A stretch of DNA of 45,110 nucleotides from Candidatus Omnitrophota bacterium (GCA_023247215.1 JAHFGX010000006.1:1-45110); one strand, 5' to 3'. Shown: positions 33,327 through 41,759, counted from the stretch's first letter. Translations and numbers: made by a program. Notes: generated from the sequence alone by a model not told the origin.

Positions 33327-33364
33327 GTTACAACCACAAGACGCCAATGTTAAATCTATGTAAC
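33327..33364 (-). promoter_or_regulatory. GlnR-like four-box operator upstream of porin-amt-glnB-glnA (site 2)
   Basis: Minus-strand boxes GTTAC, TTAAC, GTCTT, GTAAC, each 6 bp apart, with the same register as sites 1 and 3. Sites 1 and 2 share GATGTTAC-N6-TTAACAT and a GTTGTAAC 12 bp further on. It lies 61-98 bp upstream of the porin ATG and overlaps the 3' end of the winged-helix gene. A possible -10 (TAGACT) follows without a consensus -35. Confidence 0.75.
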
Positions 33365-33691
33365 ATCACCAGCCAGGAACCGGTAGCCTTCTCCGGCTTC
33401 CTCAATCCACCGCCGCCTCCCATCACGTTCCAGCTTGGATCTCAGGTGCCGGATGTGCTCATCCAGCATCCGCAGCCCCCCCGCATCGTGCCGGCCCATC
33501 CCTTCCTCCAAGAGCCGGCGCTTGGTGACCACATGGTCCGGGTGGGTGGCCAGGTAGACCAGGAGCGCGTACTCCCGGTAGGTCAGCACCACGGGCTGGG
33601 CCGCCAAGAGGACGCGGTAGCGCTCCAAGTCAATGACCAGGTCGCCGAATTGCATGATGAGGGATGCGTCCATGACGTCCGTTGCCGCCAT
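33356..33691 (-). CDS. Receiver-less OmpR/PhoB-type winged-helix DNA-binding protein (GlnR-like candidate)
   Basis: 111 residues consisting almost only of a trans_reg_C effector domain: FGDLVIDLERYRVLL, VVLTYREYALLVYLATHPDHVVTKRRLLE and the recognition helix MLDEHIRHLRSKLE with a wing EEAGEGYRFL. No receiver domain and no frameshifted remnant upstream. It carries a four-box operator 28-65 bp upstream of its own start and another at its 3' end that serves the porin-amt operon. Context makes it the prime candidate for the nitrogen regulator, by analogy with GlnR, also an OmpR-family orphan. The analogy is inference. Confidence 0.8.
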   Translation of the reverse strand: MAATDVMDASLIMQFGDLVIDLERYRVLLAAQPVVLTYREYALLVYLATHPDHVVTKRRLLEEGMGRHDAGGLRMLDEHIRHLRSKLERDGRRRWIEEAGEGYRFLAGDVT

Positions 33692-33718
33692 CTAATGGAA
33701 TGACCATAGCGGCGTGAT

Positions 33719-33756
33719 GTTACGCGCAGATCACGCGGCCGTTAAATCACCGTGAC
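33719..33756 (-). promoter_or_regulatory. GlnR-like four-box operator upstream of the winged-helix gene (site 3)
   Basis: Minus-strand boxes GTCAC, TTAAC, GTGAT, GTAAC with exact 6-bp spacers, the third box identical to site 1. Lies 28-65 bp upstream of the winged-helix start, suggesting autoregulation. Confidence 0.72.
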
Positions 33757-33781
33757 TTCTGTTGGGGAAGCCGCGGGACGG

Positions 33782-34525
33782 TTAGTTGGCAGGACGCTTG
33801 CGACAAAGCGCAATGAGATCAAGGGCCGCCGAGGAGAGATTGTGTGACACGGTGAAATCGCTGGGAGAAGCCTGCTGATAGAATCGCGCTACGAGATTGA
33901 GCTGGGCCGGTCCGATTCTCTCCAACCCCCATCTCTTGAGCCGCTGGTAAAACCGATGCCTCCACGTCAGATGCAGACCGTAGAGCTCAACAGCCGGAAA
34001 CGCCTGCTGGAGCGTCTCTCGAAGCTCTGGCGCCGTGAATTCCTTTTCATGGTAGATCAGTTTTTCGTACGGGCGGCCTGGCTTCATGTTGTGGGCCAGG
34101 TTCAACGTCGAGAGACAACACACGCCCTCGGGCCGCAGGACGCGAGACAGTTCGGACAGGTACCGGCTCAACAGCGACTCAGGGATATGCTCAATGACTT
34201 GGAACGAGCAAATCACATCGAACGAGTCATTTGGAAACTCGAGATAGGTCGCATCCATGTGCTGGAAATGAAGGTTCGGCCGTTGATATTCCGCAGCGGC
34301 TCGAGGAATATTGCCTGGGGCCAGGTCAATGCCGACCACTTCAGGGGCCACCTCCGCCAAATAGTTCGCCCCGTAGCCATTCCCGAATCCCACTTCCAAG
34401 ACCCGCTTTCCCACCGCATACGCCTTCACAAAGGCATAGGCAGAGAGATGCTGGGCGACAAACCGAGGATCATGTTCCTCTGGGTCCAATCCGCAAATAT
34501 GCGCTTCAGCCTGTGCACGAGTCAT
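33782..34525 (-). CDS. SAM-dependent methyltransferase (class I, type 11)
   Basis: 247 residues. Motif I VLEVGFGNGYGANYLAEV, acidic ribose-binding VVGIDLAPGN, motif DATYLEFPNDSFDVICSFQVIEHI and RVLRPEGVCCLSTLN are typical of class I methyltransferases. Substrate unknown; no operon partner. It has its own strong promoter. Slightly lower GC than flanking genes may mean a separate history. Could act on a lipid, sugar or quinone. Confidence 0.85.
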   Translation of the reverse strand: MTRAQAEAHICGLDPEEHDPRFVAQHLSAYAFVKAYAVGKRVLEVGFGNGYGANYLAEVAPEVVGIDLAPGNIPRAAAEYQRPNLHFQHMDATYLEFPNDSFDVICSFQVIEHIPESLLSRYLSELSRVLRPEGVCCLSTLNLAHNMKPGRPYEKLIYHEKEFTAPELRETLQQAFPAVELYGLHLTWRHRFYQRLKRWGLERIGPAQLNLVARFYQQASPSDFTVSHNLSSAALDLIALCRKRPAN

Positions 34526-34542
34526 GGGAGAGTCGGAGGTGG

Positions 34543-34571
34543 ATTATAACATCCTGCTCAAACCACGTCAA
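34543..34571 (-). promoter_or_regulatory. Sigma-70 promoter of the methyltransferase
   Basis: TTGACG, 17 bp, perfect TATAAT. The predicted start is about 11 nt before the ATG. The -10 lies within GGATGTTATAATCC, which resembles half of the nitrogen operator, but the four-box pattern is absent. Confidence 0.75.
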
Positions 34572-34634
34572 AAATTTTGGTCGGGCGGCGGTGGCCGCAC
34601 AGGCCGCCTTGCCGCGGCTCAATCGGGTGAATTG

Positions 34635-35354
34635 TTAGGGGCGTTTGGACGTGCGGCGGGGAGGGGGCGCGTGGTGGTCGTCAGGCGGGGTGAACTTGTA
34701 GCCGACGTTGCGGATGGTGGCGACGTAGATCTCGCCGCCGGACTCGATCTTGGAGCGCAGGCGGCGGATGTGCACGTCCACCGTCCGCGTGCCGCCGTAG
34801 TAATCGTAGCCCCACACCTTGTCCAGCAGCGCCTCGCGGCTGAACACCCGGCCGGGGTGCGCGCTGAGGAATTTCAGCAGCTCAAACTCCTTGTAGGTCA
34901 AATCCACCGGGGCGTCGTTGATGCGCACCTCGTAGCGGTCGAAATCAATGGTCAGCGAGCCCACCTGCAGCCCGTGCTTGAATGCCACCTTCTGGAGCTT
35001 CCAGAGCAGGAACTTCAGCCGCTGGACGAGCCGCTGCACGCTCACCGGCAGGGTGAGGTAGTCGTCCACGCCCCACGAGACGTCCAGATGCTCCAGCTGC
35101 GCTTCGGTCAGCAGCGCCACCACCGGCGATTCTTTGAAGACGTCGTTGCGCTTGATCGCTTGGCACAATCGCCCCGGCGTGACCTGGCACTGCTCCAGGT
35201 CCGCGATGACCAGGTCCGCCTTCGGCGGCTCCAGATCGTCCTTGGTCGCCTCCGCTGAGCCGAGGACCGTCAGGGCGAACCCCGCCTCATGCAAACCGGA
35301 CTTGAGCGGCTTGCGCGCGTCGGCCTGGTCCGTGACCAGCAGGATCCGGTGCAT
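34635..35354 (-). CDS. Atypical OmpR-family response regulator
   Basis: 239 residues from MHRILLVTDQAD; the ORF-track start lies in nadE. The receiver has D9, D52 (VIADLEQ) and T83, but the conserved switch Lys is Leu (DDYLTLPVS) and one of the acidic pair is missing. The effector is a full winged helix (LTYKEFELLKFLSAHPGRVFSREALLDKVWGYDYYGGTRTVDVHIRRLRSK). No histidine kinase is nearby. Start overlaps the nadE stop by one base (TGATG). Such receivers often work without phosphorylation, as in GlnR. It is an alternative candidate for binding the four-box operators. Confidence 0.87.
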   Translation of the reverse strand: MHRILLVTDQADARKPLKSGLHEAGFALTVLGSAEATKDDLEPPKADLVIADLEQCQVTPGRLCQAIKRNDVFKESPVVALLTEAQLEHLDVSWGVDDYLTLPVSVQRLVQRLKFLLWKLQKVAFKHGLQVGSLTIDFDRYEVRINDAPVDLTYKEFELLKFLSAHPGRVFSREALLDKVWGYDYYGGTRTVDVHIRRLRSKIESGGEIYVATIRNVGYKFTPPDDHHAPPPRRTSKRP

Positions 35355-37042
35355 CAGGAGGCCTGGTACCGGTTGGTGATGGGCACGCGGCGGTCCTTCC
35401 CGAACGATTTGGGGGTGATTTTCACGCCCGGCGGCGCCTGGCGGCGCTTGTATTCGCTGCGGTCCACCATGCGGATGACCTGTTGGACGGTCTCCGAGGC
35501 GAACTGGGTCCGCTCCAGAATCTGCTGGAGGCTGCGGTCTTCCTCGACGTAGGCCTTCACGATGGCGTCCAGCATGGGGTACGGCGGCAACGTGTCCTGG
35601 TCCGTCTGGTTCGGCGCCAACTCCGCGGTCGGCGCGCGCGTGAACACCCGCTCCGGAATGGGCCCCCGCCGTTGGCGGGGCAGGCGGTCGGCCCCCCGGC
35701 GCTGCCGAAGGCGCGCCAACTGATAGACCAGCGTCTTGGGCACGTCCTTGATCACCGCGAACCCTCCTGCCATGTCGCCGTAGAGCGTGCAGTACCCGGT
35801 GGCCATTTCGCTTTTGTTGCCGGTCGTCAGGACCAGCCAGCCGAACTTGTTGGAGAGCGCCATCAGCAGCGTGCCCCGGATGCGGGCCTGCAGGTTCTGC
35901 TCCGCTATGTCCGACAGCCGGCCGCCTGCCCCGCCAACGGCCGGGGCCCACAGCGGCTGCAGGGTCTTCAAAAACGCCTTAAAGCACGGCTCGATGGAGA
36001 GCTCTTCACAACGAATCCCCAGCGCCTGCGCCAGCTGCCGTGCATCGTCCTGCGTCTCGGTCGAGGAAAACCGCGAGGGCATCACGACCCCGACCACCTG
36101 CGCCGTCCCCACGGCGTCCGCCGCCAGACACGCCACCAGGCTGGAGTCAATGCCGCCGGAGAGACCCAGGACCACCGTGGCAAATCCGTTCTTGCGCACG
36201 TAGTCCCGCGTCCCCAGCACCAGGGCGTCGTAGATCTCCTCCAGCGGCGGCTGCGCCGGCCGCCGCGTCGGCGGCACTGGAGGCAATTCAGCCGCCGACG
36301 GCGCCGAACCGACGGACAGATCCGCCAGCACCAGGTCTTCGCGGAACTGCCAGCCGTTCGCCACCACGCGGCCGTCCGCGTTCAGGACCAGGCCGGCGCC
36401 GTCAAACACCAGCTCATCCTGGCCGCCAACCAGATTGCAGTACCCGATAGCCATTCGCCCGGACCGGGCGCGCTCAGCGAACAACTGCCGCCGCTGATGC
36501 GCCTTCCCGGCATGATACGGGCTGGCGGACAGGTTGGCCAGCACGTGGCACTTCAGGGCGGCCAAGCGCTTCACCGGCTCGCCCTGCCACAGGTCTTCGC
36601 AAATCGTCACACCCACCCGCACCGACCCCATCCGGAACAGCAGGCTGTCGCGGCCGGGGGTGAAGTAGCGCTGCTCATCGAAGACCCCGTAATTGGGCAG
36701 GCACTGCTTATGGTACACGGCGACCACGCGCCCGTCCGCCAGCACGGCGGCGGCGTTGAACAGCCGCCCCCGCCGGTCGCGATCCACGTAGCCGACGAGG
36801 GCGACGATGCCCTCAGTGGAACGGGCGACCCGCGCTATGGCCGCGAGGTTGTCGTCAATGAAGGCCGGCTTGAGAAGCAGGTCTTCCGGCGGATAGCCGG
36901 TGACCGCCAGCTCCGGCAGGACCACCAGGTCCGCGCGCCAGGCCTTGGCGCGCAGGATGGCCTCGCGGATCCGCTCGGTATTGCCGGATAAATCGCCGAC
37001 CGTCACATTCAGTTGGGCTAAGGCAAGGCGCAGGAACGGCAT
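35354..37042 (-). CDS. nadE: Glutamine-dependent NAD+ synthetase
   Basis: 562 residues from MPFLRLALAQLNVTVGD. The N-terminal nitrilase-type glutaminase has the Glu-Lys-Cys triad in LPELAVTGYPPEDLL, YHKQCLPNYGVFDE and GVTICEDLW. The C-terminal synthetase has the PP-loop LGLSGGIDSSLVA and TTGNKSEMATGYCTLYGDMAGGF. It amidates nicotinate adenine dinucleotide with glutamine-derived ammonia, linking NAD synthesis to nitrogen status. Preceded by GGAGGGGG, very close to the ATG; a TTG five codons upstream is an alternative start. Confidence 0.95.
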   Translation of the reverse strand: MPFLRLALAQLNVTVGDLSGNTERIREAILRAKAWRADLVVLPELAVTGYPPEDLLLKPAFIDDNLAAIARVARSTEGIVALVGYVDRDRRGRLFNAAAVLADGRVVAVYHKQCLPNYGVFDEQRYFTPGRDSLLFRMGSVRVGVTICEDLWQGEPVKRLAALKCHVLANLSASPYHAGKAHQRRQLFAERARSGRMAIGYCNLVGGQDELVFDGAGLVLNADGRVVANGWQFREDLVLADLSVGSAPSAAELPPVPPTRRPAQPPLEEIYDALVLGTRDYVRKNGFATVVLGLSGGIDSSLVACLAADAVGTAQVVGVVMPSRFSSTETQDDARQLAQALGIRCEELSIEPCFKAFLKTLQPLWAPAVGGAGGRLSDIAEQNLQARIRGTLLMALSNKFGWLVLTTGNKSEMATGYCTLYGDMAGGFAVIKDVPKTLVYQLARLRQRRGADRLPRQRRGPIPERVFTRAPTAELAPNQTDQDTLPPYPMLDAIVKAYVEEDRSLQQILERTQFASETVQQVIRMVDRSEYKRRQAPPGVKITPKSFGKDRRVPITNRYQAS

Positions 37043-37065
37043 ACCCCCTCCGGGCAAGCCGCTTA

Positions 37066-37071
37066 ATTATA
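37066..37071 (-). promoter_or_regulatory. -10 element for nadE
   Basis: Perfect TATAAT on the minus strand, 23 nt upstream of the nadE ATG, leaving a short leader with the ribosome site. No good -35 seen. Confidence 0.5.
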
Positions 37072-37105
37072 GCAGGGATTAGCGAAAATGGGGAATGGAG
37101 AGGCG

Positions 37106-37891
37106 CTACTTGGCGCCGATGAGGAGGAAGTCGGTCAGGAGCGCGACGAAGAACCCGAGCAGCAGCCCAACACCGACCACCGCTTCCTCTTTGAGCTGGC
37201 GGCCCAAGTGGAGCAACTCGCCGACGATATAGAGGATCGTCCCGGAGGCCAGCGACAGGCAGAGCACTTCCGTGGGCTCGTTGGTCCACCAGCCGCCCAG
37301 CACCGCCCCCAAGAAGGTGGGGCCGCCGGCGACAAGGCCGGCCAGCCCCAGGAACTTCCAGGACACCCGATGGCCGGAGAGCGGGGCGGCGATCCCGAAT
37401 CCCTCCGTGGCGTTATGCAGGCCGAACCCGACCGCCAGCAGCCAAGCCAGCTTCAGCGCCCCGGACATATAGCCCTGGCCGATCGCCAGCCCTTCGCTGA
37501 AGTTATGCAATCCCAGGCCGATGGCGATCATCATGGCCACCTGCTCCGCCTTGGCCTTGGGCACCGCGCCGTTCTTCGCGGATGCCAGGAAGCGCCCTTC
37601 AAAGTAGACGAGCCCGAGCAGGCCGGCCGAGAAGCCCAGCGCGAATAGCCCGCCGTACTGGATCGCGGGAGCCAGGGACGTACCGTGCTCCACGGCGGCC
37701 TCGATCAGCTCCTCCATCTCCTCCAGCAGGTGGCCGGTGATTTCCACCAGCAGGAAGATCAACACGCCGGTGGAGATGGCGTTCAGCAAGGCGCGGGTTT
37801 TGACCGTGACCGCGCGCATCCGCGCGATGGGCAACCCCAGGAAGATTGTGCCGCCGGCCAACAACCCTAAGAGGAGCTGTTCTGTCTGCAT
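37106..37891 (-). CDS. ZIP-family divalent metal transporter
   Basis: 261 residues with about eight membrane helices. The metal-binding motifs in TM4 and TM5 are GLGLHNFSEGLAIGQG and GFGLHNATEGFGIAAP, diagnostic of ZIP proteins. A His/Glu-containing segment (GHLLEEMEELIEAAVEHG) precedes TM3. Likely takes up Zn, Fe or Mn into the cytoplasm. It follows the TonB-dependent receptor by 9 nt at the end of the fur-exbB-exbD-tonB-receptor unit, suggesting two-step uptake. Confidence 0.9.
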   Translation of the reverse strand: MQTEQLLLGLLAGGTIFLGLPIARMRAVTVKTRALLNAISTGVLIFLLVEITGHLLEEMEELIEAAVEHGTSLAPAIQYGGLFALGFSAGLLGLVYFEGRFLASAKNGAVPKAKAEQVAMMIAIGLGLHNFSEGLAIGQGYMSGALKLAWLLAVGFGLHNATEGFGIAAPLSGHRVSWKFLGLAGLVAGGPTFLGAVLGGWWTNEPTEVLCLSLASGTILYIVGELLHLGRQLKEEAVVGVGLLLGFFVALLTDFLLIGAK

Positions 37892-37900
37892 GGTCCTCTC

Positions 37901-40042
37901 TTAGAAGGTGACGCCCACCCGCAGGCCGGCGTAGAGATTCCGCTCCGAGGCAGGGTCAAGACCCCCGCTGGTGGCCCGGGAGAAATACCGCTCATCGAAC
38001 AGGTTGTTGATCCCTGCGATCAGCGACACATAGTCCTGATACAGCTTCACTTCGCCCGCCAGGTCCCACACTTTATACGAGGGGATCCGCTGGGCGGCGG
38101 TGTTCGCGTCATCGCCGAAATGGTCGTCCCCCAGCACGCTGCTGAGGTTGGCCGTCACGCGACGGCGCCAATCATACTGCAGCCCGGAACGCAGGGTGTA
38201 CTGCGGCGCGTACTGGGGGCGCTTGCCGTCCTGCGGCCCCTTGATGAACTCCGCATCCAGCAGCAGCAGGTTGATGAAGGGCTTGAGGGAACCCCACTGA
38301 TTGCGGTGGTCGGTTCCGGCCCGCGCGTCCGCCCAGCCCACTACGTCCGCGTCGGCGGACACTTCCAGCCCGTGGTGGAGGGCGTGGCCCACGTTGGCGA
38401 TGGTGTTGCCGGCGGTGCCGATCTGGTCGTCGAACCGCATGACGAAATAGCTGGCGTCCCAGCTCAGCAGATCCTCGTACCGGCCGCGCATCCCCACGTC
38501 AAACGCAAAGCTTTTGCCCTCGTCCAAATCGCCGTTGACCACCTGCGTGGCTCCCGTGGGGACCGCCTGGGTGAAGGCCTTCGGCCGGTAGCCTTGCGAA
38601 AGGTTGCTGTAGAGCGTGACGCGCGGCGTCAGGTCATACGCGACGCCCAGGCCGAACAGCGGCACGGCGTCGAATGCCGATTCGTCCGCCAGCGGGGTGC
38701 CGGCGGCTGTCTTATCCACGTTCACCTGCTCTTTCACCTGCTGCCAGAGATGCTCCATGCGGACGCCGGGCGTGAGCGACAGCTTGCCGAACCGGAACAG
38801 ATGCTCGGCGAACAGCGAGAAATATTGCATCTGCCGGTCGCTGTGGTTCCGCAGGCTTCCGGAATCCGCTTCCGGGGTGGACCCCCGCTGGTCTTCGCGC
38901 GGGGAGTCCGAGAAGTAGGTCATGGCGCCGACGGTCAGGGCGTGGCCCTCCTGGCCGAAGGCATCGTAGCTGTGGCGGAACCGCGGCTCCAATCCGAACG
39001 TGTAAAAATCCTGCTCTTGGATCTCGTTGGTGGCGCCGGTGGGCGTAGTGCCGAACCCGCCGCCGCGCTGCCGCTTGCTGTAGCGGCGGTAGTGGCCGCC
39101 GAAGGCGCGCAGCGCGAACGCGTTGTCCTCATCCAGGTCGCGCTCATACCGCAGGACCCCGGCGTAACGCTCCAGGCGGAAGCGGTCGGAGAACCGGTGG
39201 GTGATGTCGCGCCCCTCGCCGTCCGCTTCGGCGCGGGTCAGGCCGCCCGGCTCGCCATGCTCCTCGTGGTACTCATCGTACTCCAACGTGAGGCGGGAAT
39301 CGGTCGTTTGCCCCAAGGTGACTCGCGCGCCTCCGCCGAGGACCTCGAAGTCGCTGTTGGTTTCCCGGAACCCGTTCCCTTCCCGCTCGTGCAGGTACCC
39401 TTGGTAGCCTAGCGGGTCCAGCAGGCCGGTCAGGCGGGTGGTATGGGACATCATCTGGTTGTCGCCGAAGAGGTGCTCGGAATAGGCGGCGAAGGGCGTG
39501 CCGGGCTGCGGCGACTTGGTGATGAAGTTGAGCGCGCCGCCGGGCTGCGGCCCGTACATAAGCGAGGCGCCCCCGTGGACGAACTCGATGCGCTCCACGG
39601 TTTGGAACGGGGGAGTGTAGTAGGCCTCGGGGTAACCGAACAGGTCCGCCTGGATCGGCACGCCGTCCTTGAGCACCTGCATGAACTGCATCCGGTCCGG
39701 CGCCAAGCCGCGGTAGCCGATGCTGACCAGCGGCGTGGTCTCCTCGCTCAGCACCAGGCCGGGGGTTTGCGCCAGCGCCTGGCGGTAGTTATTGTTCGCG
39801 ATGGCGGGACGGGTCCGCAGGTCAATGACCGCGGTCTTCTTGCCGGCATAGATCTGGGTCTGGCTCACATCGGGCAGGAACGGGCGGGTAGGCTGTTCCC
39901 CGGTGACCACCACCTCTTCCAACCGGCGGGAACGCGCCGGCGGCTCCGGCTCATCCGCGTGCGCCGGGAGGGCCATTCCCATCACACCCAGCCACGCCGC
40001 AGCCGCCCATGCGGCCCACACCAACGTTCGGTGTCGCCTCAT
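37901..40042 (-). CDS. TonB-dependent outer-membrane receptor
   Basis: 713 residues from MRRHRTLVWAAWAAAAW, overlapping tonB by 4 nt; the ORF-track start lies in tonB. Signal peptide to about residue 30 (ALPAHADE). A TonB-box-like EEVVVTGE follows, then a plug domain (YRQALAQTPGLVLSE, IGYRGLAPDRMQFMQVLKDG, VERIEFVHGGASLMYGPQPGGALNFIT). The 22-strand barrel ends in Phe (LRVGVTF). Layout resembles FecA-type receptors without the N-terminal signalling domain. Ligand unknown. Confidence 0.93.
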   Translation of the reverse strand: MRRHRTLVWAAWAAAAWLGVMGMALPAHADEPEPPARSRRLEEVVVTGEQPTRPFLPDVSQTQIYAGKKTAVIDLRTRPAIANNNYRQALAQTPGLVLSEETTPLVSIGYRGLAPDRMQFMQVLKDGVPIQADLFGYPEAYYTPPFQTVERIEFVHGGASLMYGPQPGGALNFITKSPQPGTPFAAYSEHLFGDNQMMSHTTRLTGLLDPLGYQGYLHEREGNGFRETNSDFEVLGGGARVTLGQTTDSRLTLEYDEYHEEHGEPGGLTRAEADGEGRDITHRFSDRFRLERYAGVLRYERDLDEDNAFALRAFGGHYRRYSKRQRGGGFGTTPTGATNEIQEQDFYTFGLEPRFRHSYDAFGQEGHALTVGAMTYFSDSPREDQRGSTPEADSGSLRNHSDRQMQYFSLFAEHLFRFGKLSLTPGVRMEHLWQQVKEQVNVDKTAAGTPLADESAFDAVPLFGLGVAYDLTPRVTLYSNLSQGYRPKAFTQAVPTGATQVVNGDLDEGKSFAFDVGMRGRYEDLLSWDASYFVMRFDDQIGTAGNTIANVGHALHHGLEVSADADVVGWADARAGTDHRNQWGSLKPFINLLLLDAEFIKGPQDGKRPQYAPQYTLRSGLQYDWRRRVTANLSSVLGDDHFGDDANTAAQRIPSYKVWDLAGEVKLYQDYVSLIAGINNLFDERYFSRATSGGLDPASERNLYAGLRVGVTF

Positions 40043-40689
40043 TCCAACATAAACCGGATCGGCACCTCCACGACGCACTCCACCGGCACCCCGCCGGTCC
40101 GAGCCGGACGGAACCTCCATCGGCGCACCGTCGCCAGCGCCGATCCGTCCAAGATGGGAAACCCTGAGCTCTGCGCCAACTCCACCTGCCGGGCGCGGCC
40201 GGTTGGCTCAATGGCCACGGACAACACCACGAGCCCGGCTTGCCCGAGGCGCCGCGCCTCGAGCGGATAGGACGGAACCGGGTTCCTCAAGTAATTGGGC
40301 CGGGCATTGGTCTGGCCTCCGCCAGAGGAAGAGAAGGTCGTCTCATCTTCTCCGGGCACCGGGGAGCTGCCATCGCCGACAAACGAGGAGCCGGCGGACG
40401 GGACCGCCGCCGGCGCGGGGTCGGCAAGCGGCTCGGGCTGAAGCGCGTCCGGCGCCACGGCGGAGATGCTCGGCGCCTGGGCGGCGCCGGCGGCGGGCAG
40501 CGCGGCCACCAGCTCGATGGAGATGCCCCCGTGACCCGGCTCGATGCCGTACTCAGCCGGCTGGGCCAAGAGCCGCCCCCCGGCCAGCAGGATGATCAGA
40601 TGGCAGAGGAGCGAAACCGCCCCGCCGAGCAGGCGGTTGCGTGTCATGGCCGCGATGTCCGGCCGCTGTTCCAAGATGGTCGGACTCAT
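40039..40689 (-). CDS. tonB: Energy-transducing protein TonB
   Basis: 216 residues. N-terminal membrane anchor (LLGGAVSLLCHLIILLAGG) contains the conserved SxxxH-type His. An Ala/Pro/Ser-rich periplasmic linker follows. The C-terminal TonB domain has PSYPLEARRLGQAGLVVLSVAIEPTGRARQVEL and ALATVRRWRFRPA. It overlaps exbD and the receptor gene by 4 nt each. Confidence 0.94.
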   Translation of the reverse strand: MSPTILEQRPDIAAMTRNRLLGGAVSLLCHLIILLAGGRLLAQPAEYGIEPGHGGISIELVAALPAAGAAQAPSISAVAPDALQPEPLADPAPAAVPSAGSSFVGDGSSPVPGEDETTFSSSGGGQTNARPNYLRNPVPSYPLEARRLGQAGLVVLSVAIEPTGRARQVELAQSSGFPILDGSALATVRRWRFRPARTGGVPVECVVEVPIRFMLE

Positions 40690-41105
40690 CGAGGCTCCGG
40701 AGCCGGGCGCGTCTGCACGACGATCTTGGTAATGCCGAGCACGCGGAGATCGTCCAATACCCGGATCGCGCTGCCGAAGAGGGTGCGTTCATCGCCGTGC
40801 ACCACCACCCGCAGGTCCGGCTCCGCCGTTTTTCTCGCGTGCAGGCGGGCCTTGAGCGACTCGGCGCTGACCGCCTCCTGGTCCAGATACACCTCGCCGC
40901 GCTCGGTGATCGTGACGGTGGCGGCCGGGATCGGTTCCTGCGGAACACCTGAGGCGGCTGAAGGCAGCGATACCGGGATCCCCTGGTTCTTGATCATCGA
41001 GAGCGAGACCATGACGAAGGTGGCCAGGAGGAAGAACATGATGTCAATCAGGGGGATGATCTCGATGCGCGCGCGGCGCCGCGTGGAGGGGGCCGGCACT
41101 CTCAT
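40686..41105 (-). CDS. exbD: Biopolymer transport protein ExbD
   Basis: 139 residues with one N-terminal membrane helix. PLIDIMFFLLATFVM carries the essential proton-pathway Asp (about residue 21). The periplasmic domain ends in the TolR/ExbD-type VVVHGDERTLFGSAIRVLDDLRVLGITKI. Translationally coupled to exbB and tonB. Confidence 0.95.
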   Translation of the reverse strand: MRVPAPSTRRRARIEIIPLIDIMFFLLATFVMVSLSMIKNQGIPVSLPSAASGVPQEPIPAATVTITERGEVYLDQEAVSAESLKARLHARKTAEPDLRVVVHGDERTLFGSAIRVLDDLRVLGITKIVVQTRPAPEPR

Positions 41106-41719
41106 GTCCGAATCCCGGCTTCCCTTGGCTTCATCAGGAGCAACTCCAGATGGGTGGAGGCGTCCTCGATCGCGTGCCGCGCGTCCTCAAGCTTGGCATG
41201 CAGGTAATTGAATGGAATGAGCGCGGTGATGGCGATGCCCAGGCCGAAGGCGGTGGCAATCAACGCTTCCGCAATGCCGCCGGTGATGGCGGCCGGCGCG
41301 CCCAACTCGTGCGTGCCCAACAGCCCGAAGGAGCGGATCAGTCCGGTCACCGTCCCCAGCAATCCCAGGAGCGGGGCCAGCGTGATGATGGTGTCCAGCA
41401 CCGCCAAGCCGCGGCTGAACCGCTCCAGCTCCTGGTTGGCCGCGCGCAGGAGCGCGTTCGAAAAGGACTGCTCTCGGTGCGACAACCCGTAGCCGAGCAC
41501 CCGCGCCACGAAATCCCGGGACCGGCTCCCGATGCGGATCGCTCCCTCGATGTCGCCGGTCTCGGTGCGGCTGAGCATCTCTCCCACCGCCGCGCGGTCC
41601 CGGCGGCGGCGCTCCCACTCGATGAACAGCAGCCGCTCGACCACCACCGCCAGCGCGATGCACGACGTGGCCAGGAGGGGCCACATGATCGGCCCGCCTT
41701 GGAGGAATACGCGCAGCAT
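41102..41719 (-). CDS. exbB: Biopolymer transport protein ExbB
   Basis: 205 residues of the MotA/TolQ/ExbB family with three membrane helices. TIITLAPLLGLLGTVTGLIRSF and GGIAEALIATAFGLGIAITALIPFNYL are the proton-channel helices. Forms the inner-membrane motor with ExbD and TonB. Starts 40 nt after the fur stop. Confidence 0.95.
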   Translation of the reverse strand: MLRVFLQGGPIMWPLLATSCIALAVVVERLLFIEWERRRRDRAAVGEMLSRTETGDIEGAIRIGSRSRDFVARVLGYGLSHREQSFSNALLRAANQELERFSRGLAVLDTIITLAPLLGLLGTVTGLIRSFGLLGTHELGAPAAITGGIAEALIATAFGLGIAITALIPFNYLHAKLEDARHAIEDASTHLELLLMKPREAGIRT

Positions 41720-41759
41720 CCTCAGCCGTCACTCCGCCGAAGTCCGGCGCTGACTCCGC

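Noticed and set aside
34543-34571. Fourth copy of the nitrogen operator at the methyltransferase promoter
   Set aside because: Only the GGATGTTA half matches; the 11-bp-spaced boxes are missing and a consensus sigma-70 promoter explains the sequence.
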